A DNA stretch of 5,049 nucleotides from Candidatus Bathyarchaeota archaeon (lineage in GTDB: Archaea > Thermoproteota > Bathyarchaeia > Bathyarchaeales > Bathyarchaeaceae), in NCBI GenBank assembly GCA_020346825.1, contig CP070791.1, positions 727,807 through 732,855 of the forward strand, in the 5' to 3' direction. Shown piece after piece: positions 4,941-5,049 of the stretch. The stretch's first letter is position 1. Each line of letters opens with the position of its first letter. Made by a program: the position numbers and the translations under genes. The notes under the pieces are model-generated. The model was not told the DNA's origin. It did not search any database and saw nothing but the letters and a program-made list of their open reading frames with translations.

Positions 4941-5049
4941 TTATCTCAGAGATTGCTTGGCAACGTCTCTGACACGCTTCGCCGTTTCATCAGGGTTTAC
5001 AGATAGTGTTATGGTTCTGCCCACAATGAGATAACGTGTGCCAGCTTTA
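4941..5049 (-). CDS. pyrF: C-terminal end of orotidine-5'-phosphate decarboxylase-like protein (5' part outside window)
   Basis: The minus strand from the window edge reads 35 residues, beginning KAGTRYLIVGRTIT, to a TAA at 4941-4943. The pattern AG-x-x-YLIVGRTIT followed by NPDETAKRV is the last strand and phosphate-binding loop of orotidine-5'-phosphate decarboxylase. There the backbone and Arg of VGR grip the phosphate, and the 'NP-x-E-A' helix closes the TIM barrel. The enzyme makes UMP from OMP in the last step of de novo pyrimidine synthesis. The related 3-hexulose-6-phosphate synthase shares this fold but usually has VGG or similar in place of VGR, so PyrF is preferred. Only the tail is present, so the active-site Lys/Asp tetrad cannot be checked. 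It converges on the small-RNA candidate and the ribbon-helix-helix gene; the intervening 4866-4940 holds nothing I can identify. Confidence 0.7.
   Translation of the reverse strand, partial: KAGTRYLIVGRTITLSVNPDETAKRVRDVAKQSLR

Overview
The window looks like a piece of an archaeal chromosome, most likely from the Thermoproteota/Bathyarchaeia side. The reasons are a gene resembling arcadin-1, archaeal-type SurE and RtcA, a stand-alone mini ribbon-helix-helix regulator, TTG starts, and TATA-box promoters with short or no leaders. The lineage is an inference from protein character, not from a marker gene. Coding density is high. No transposase, integrase, CRISPR array, rRNA or tRNA is visible.

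Layout from left to right. Positions 1-939 (minus) hold a membrane zinc metalloprotease of the HtpX/M48 family that runs off the left edge near its C-terminus. Positions 1107-2147 (minus) hold RNA 3'-terminal phosphate cyclase (rtcA), which lacks the usual glutamate in its N-terminal motif. A divergent intergenic region follows, then an unrecognised 124-residue coiled-coil protein at 2261-2635 (plus). SurE, a 5'-nucleotidase, is at 2691-3500 (minus), with a perfect 16-bp palindrome where its TATA box should be. An acylphosphatase (3624-3914, minus) lies downstream of the arcadin-1-like gene (4011-4337, minus), and the two may be co-transcribed. A 247-bp regulatory region (4338-4584) separates the arcadin-like gene from a divergent 49-residue ribbon-helix-helix regulator (4585-4734, plus). 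The last 109 bases encode the C-terminal end of a gene that resembles orotidine-5'-phosphate decarboxylase (minus, running off the right edge).

Two features are not explained by ordinary genes. A GC-rich segment at about 4771-4855 can fold into a 9-bp closing stem around a near-textbook kink-turn with box C- and box D-like sequences. It has a TATA-like box about 26 bp upstream, so it is a candidate L7Ae-binding small RNA. A GCGCGC-cored motif also occurs three times in intergenic DNA (1075-1090, 4351-4366, 4425-4440), always in the same orientation.

The genes do not form one pathway. They look like housekeeping units: membrane proteolysis, RNA-end processing, nucleotide dephosphorylation, acyl-phosphate hydrolysis, pyrimidine synthesis and a possible cytoskeleton accessory, each with its own promoter except perhaps the arcadin-like/acylphosphatase pair.
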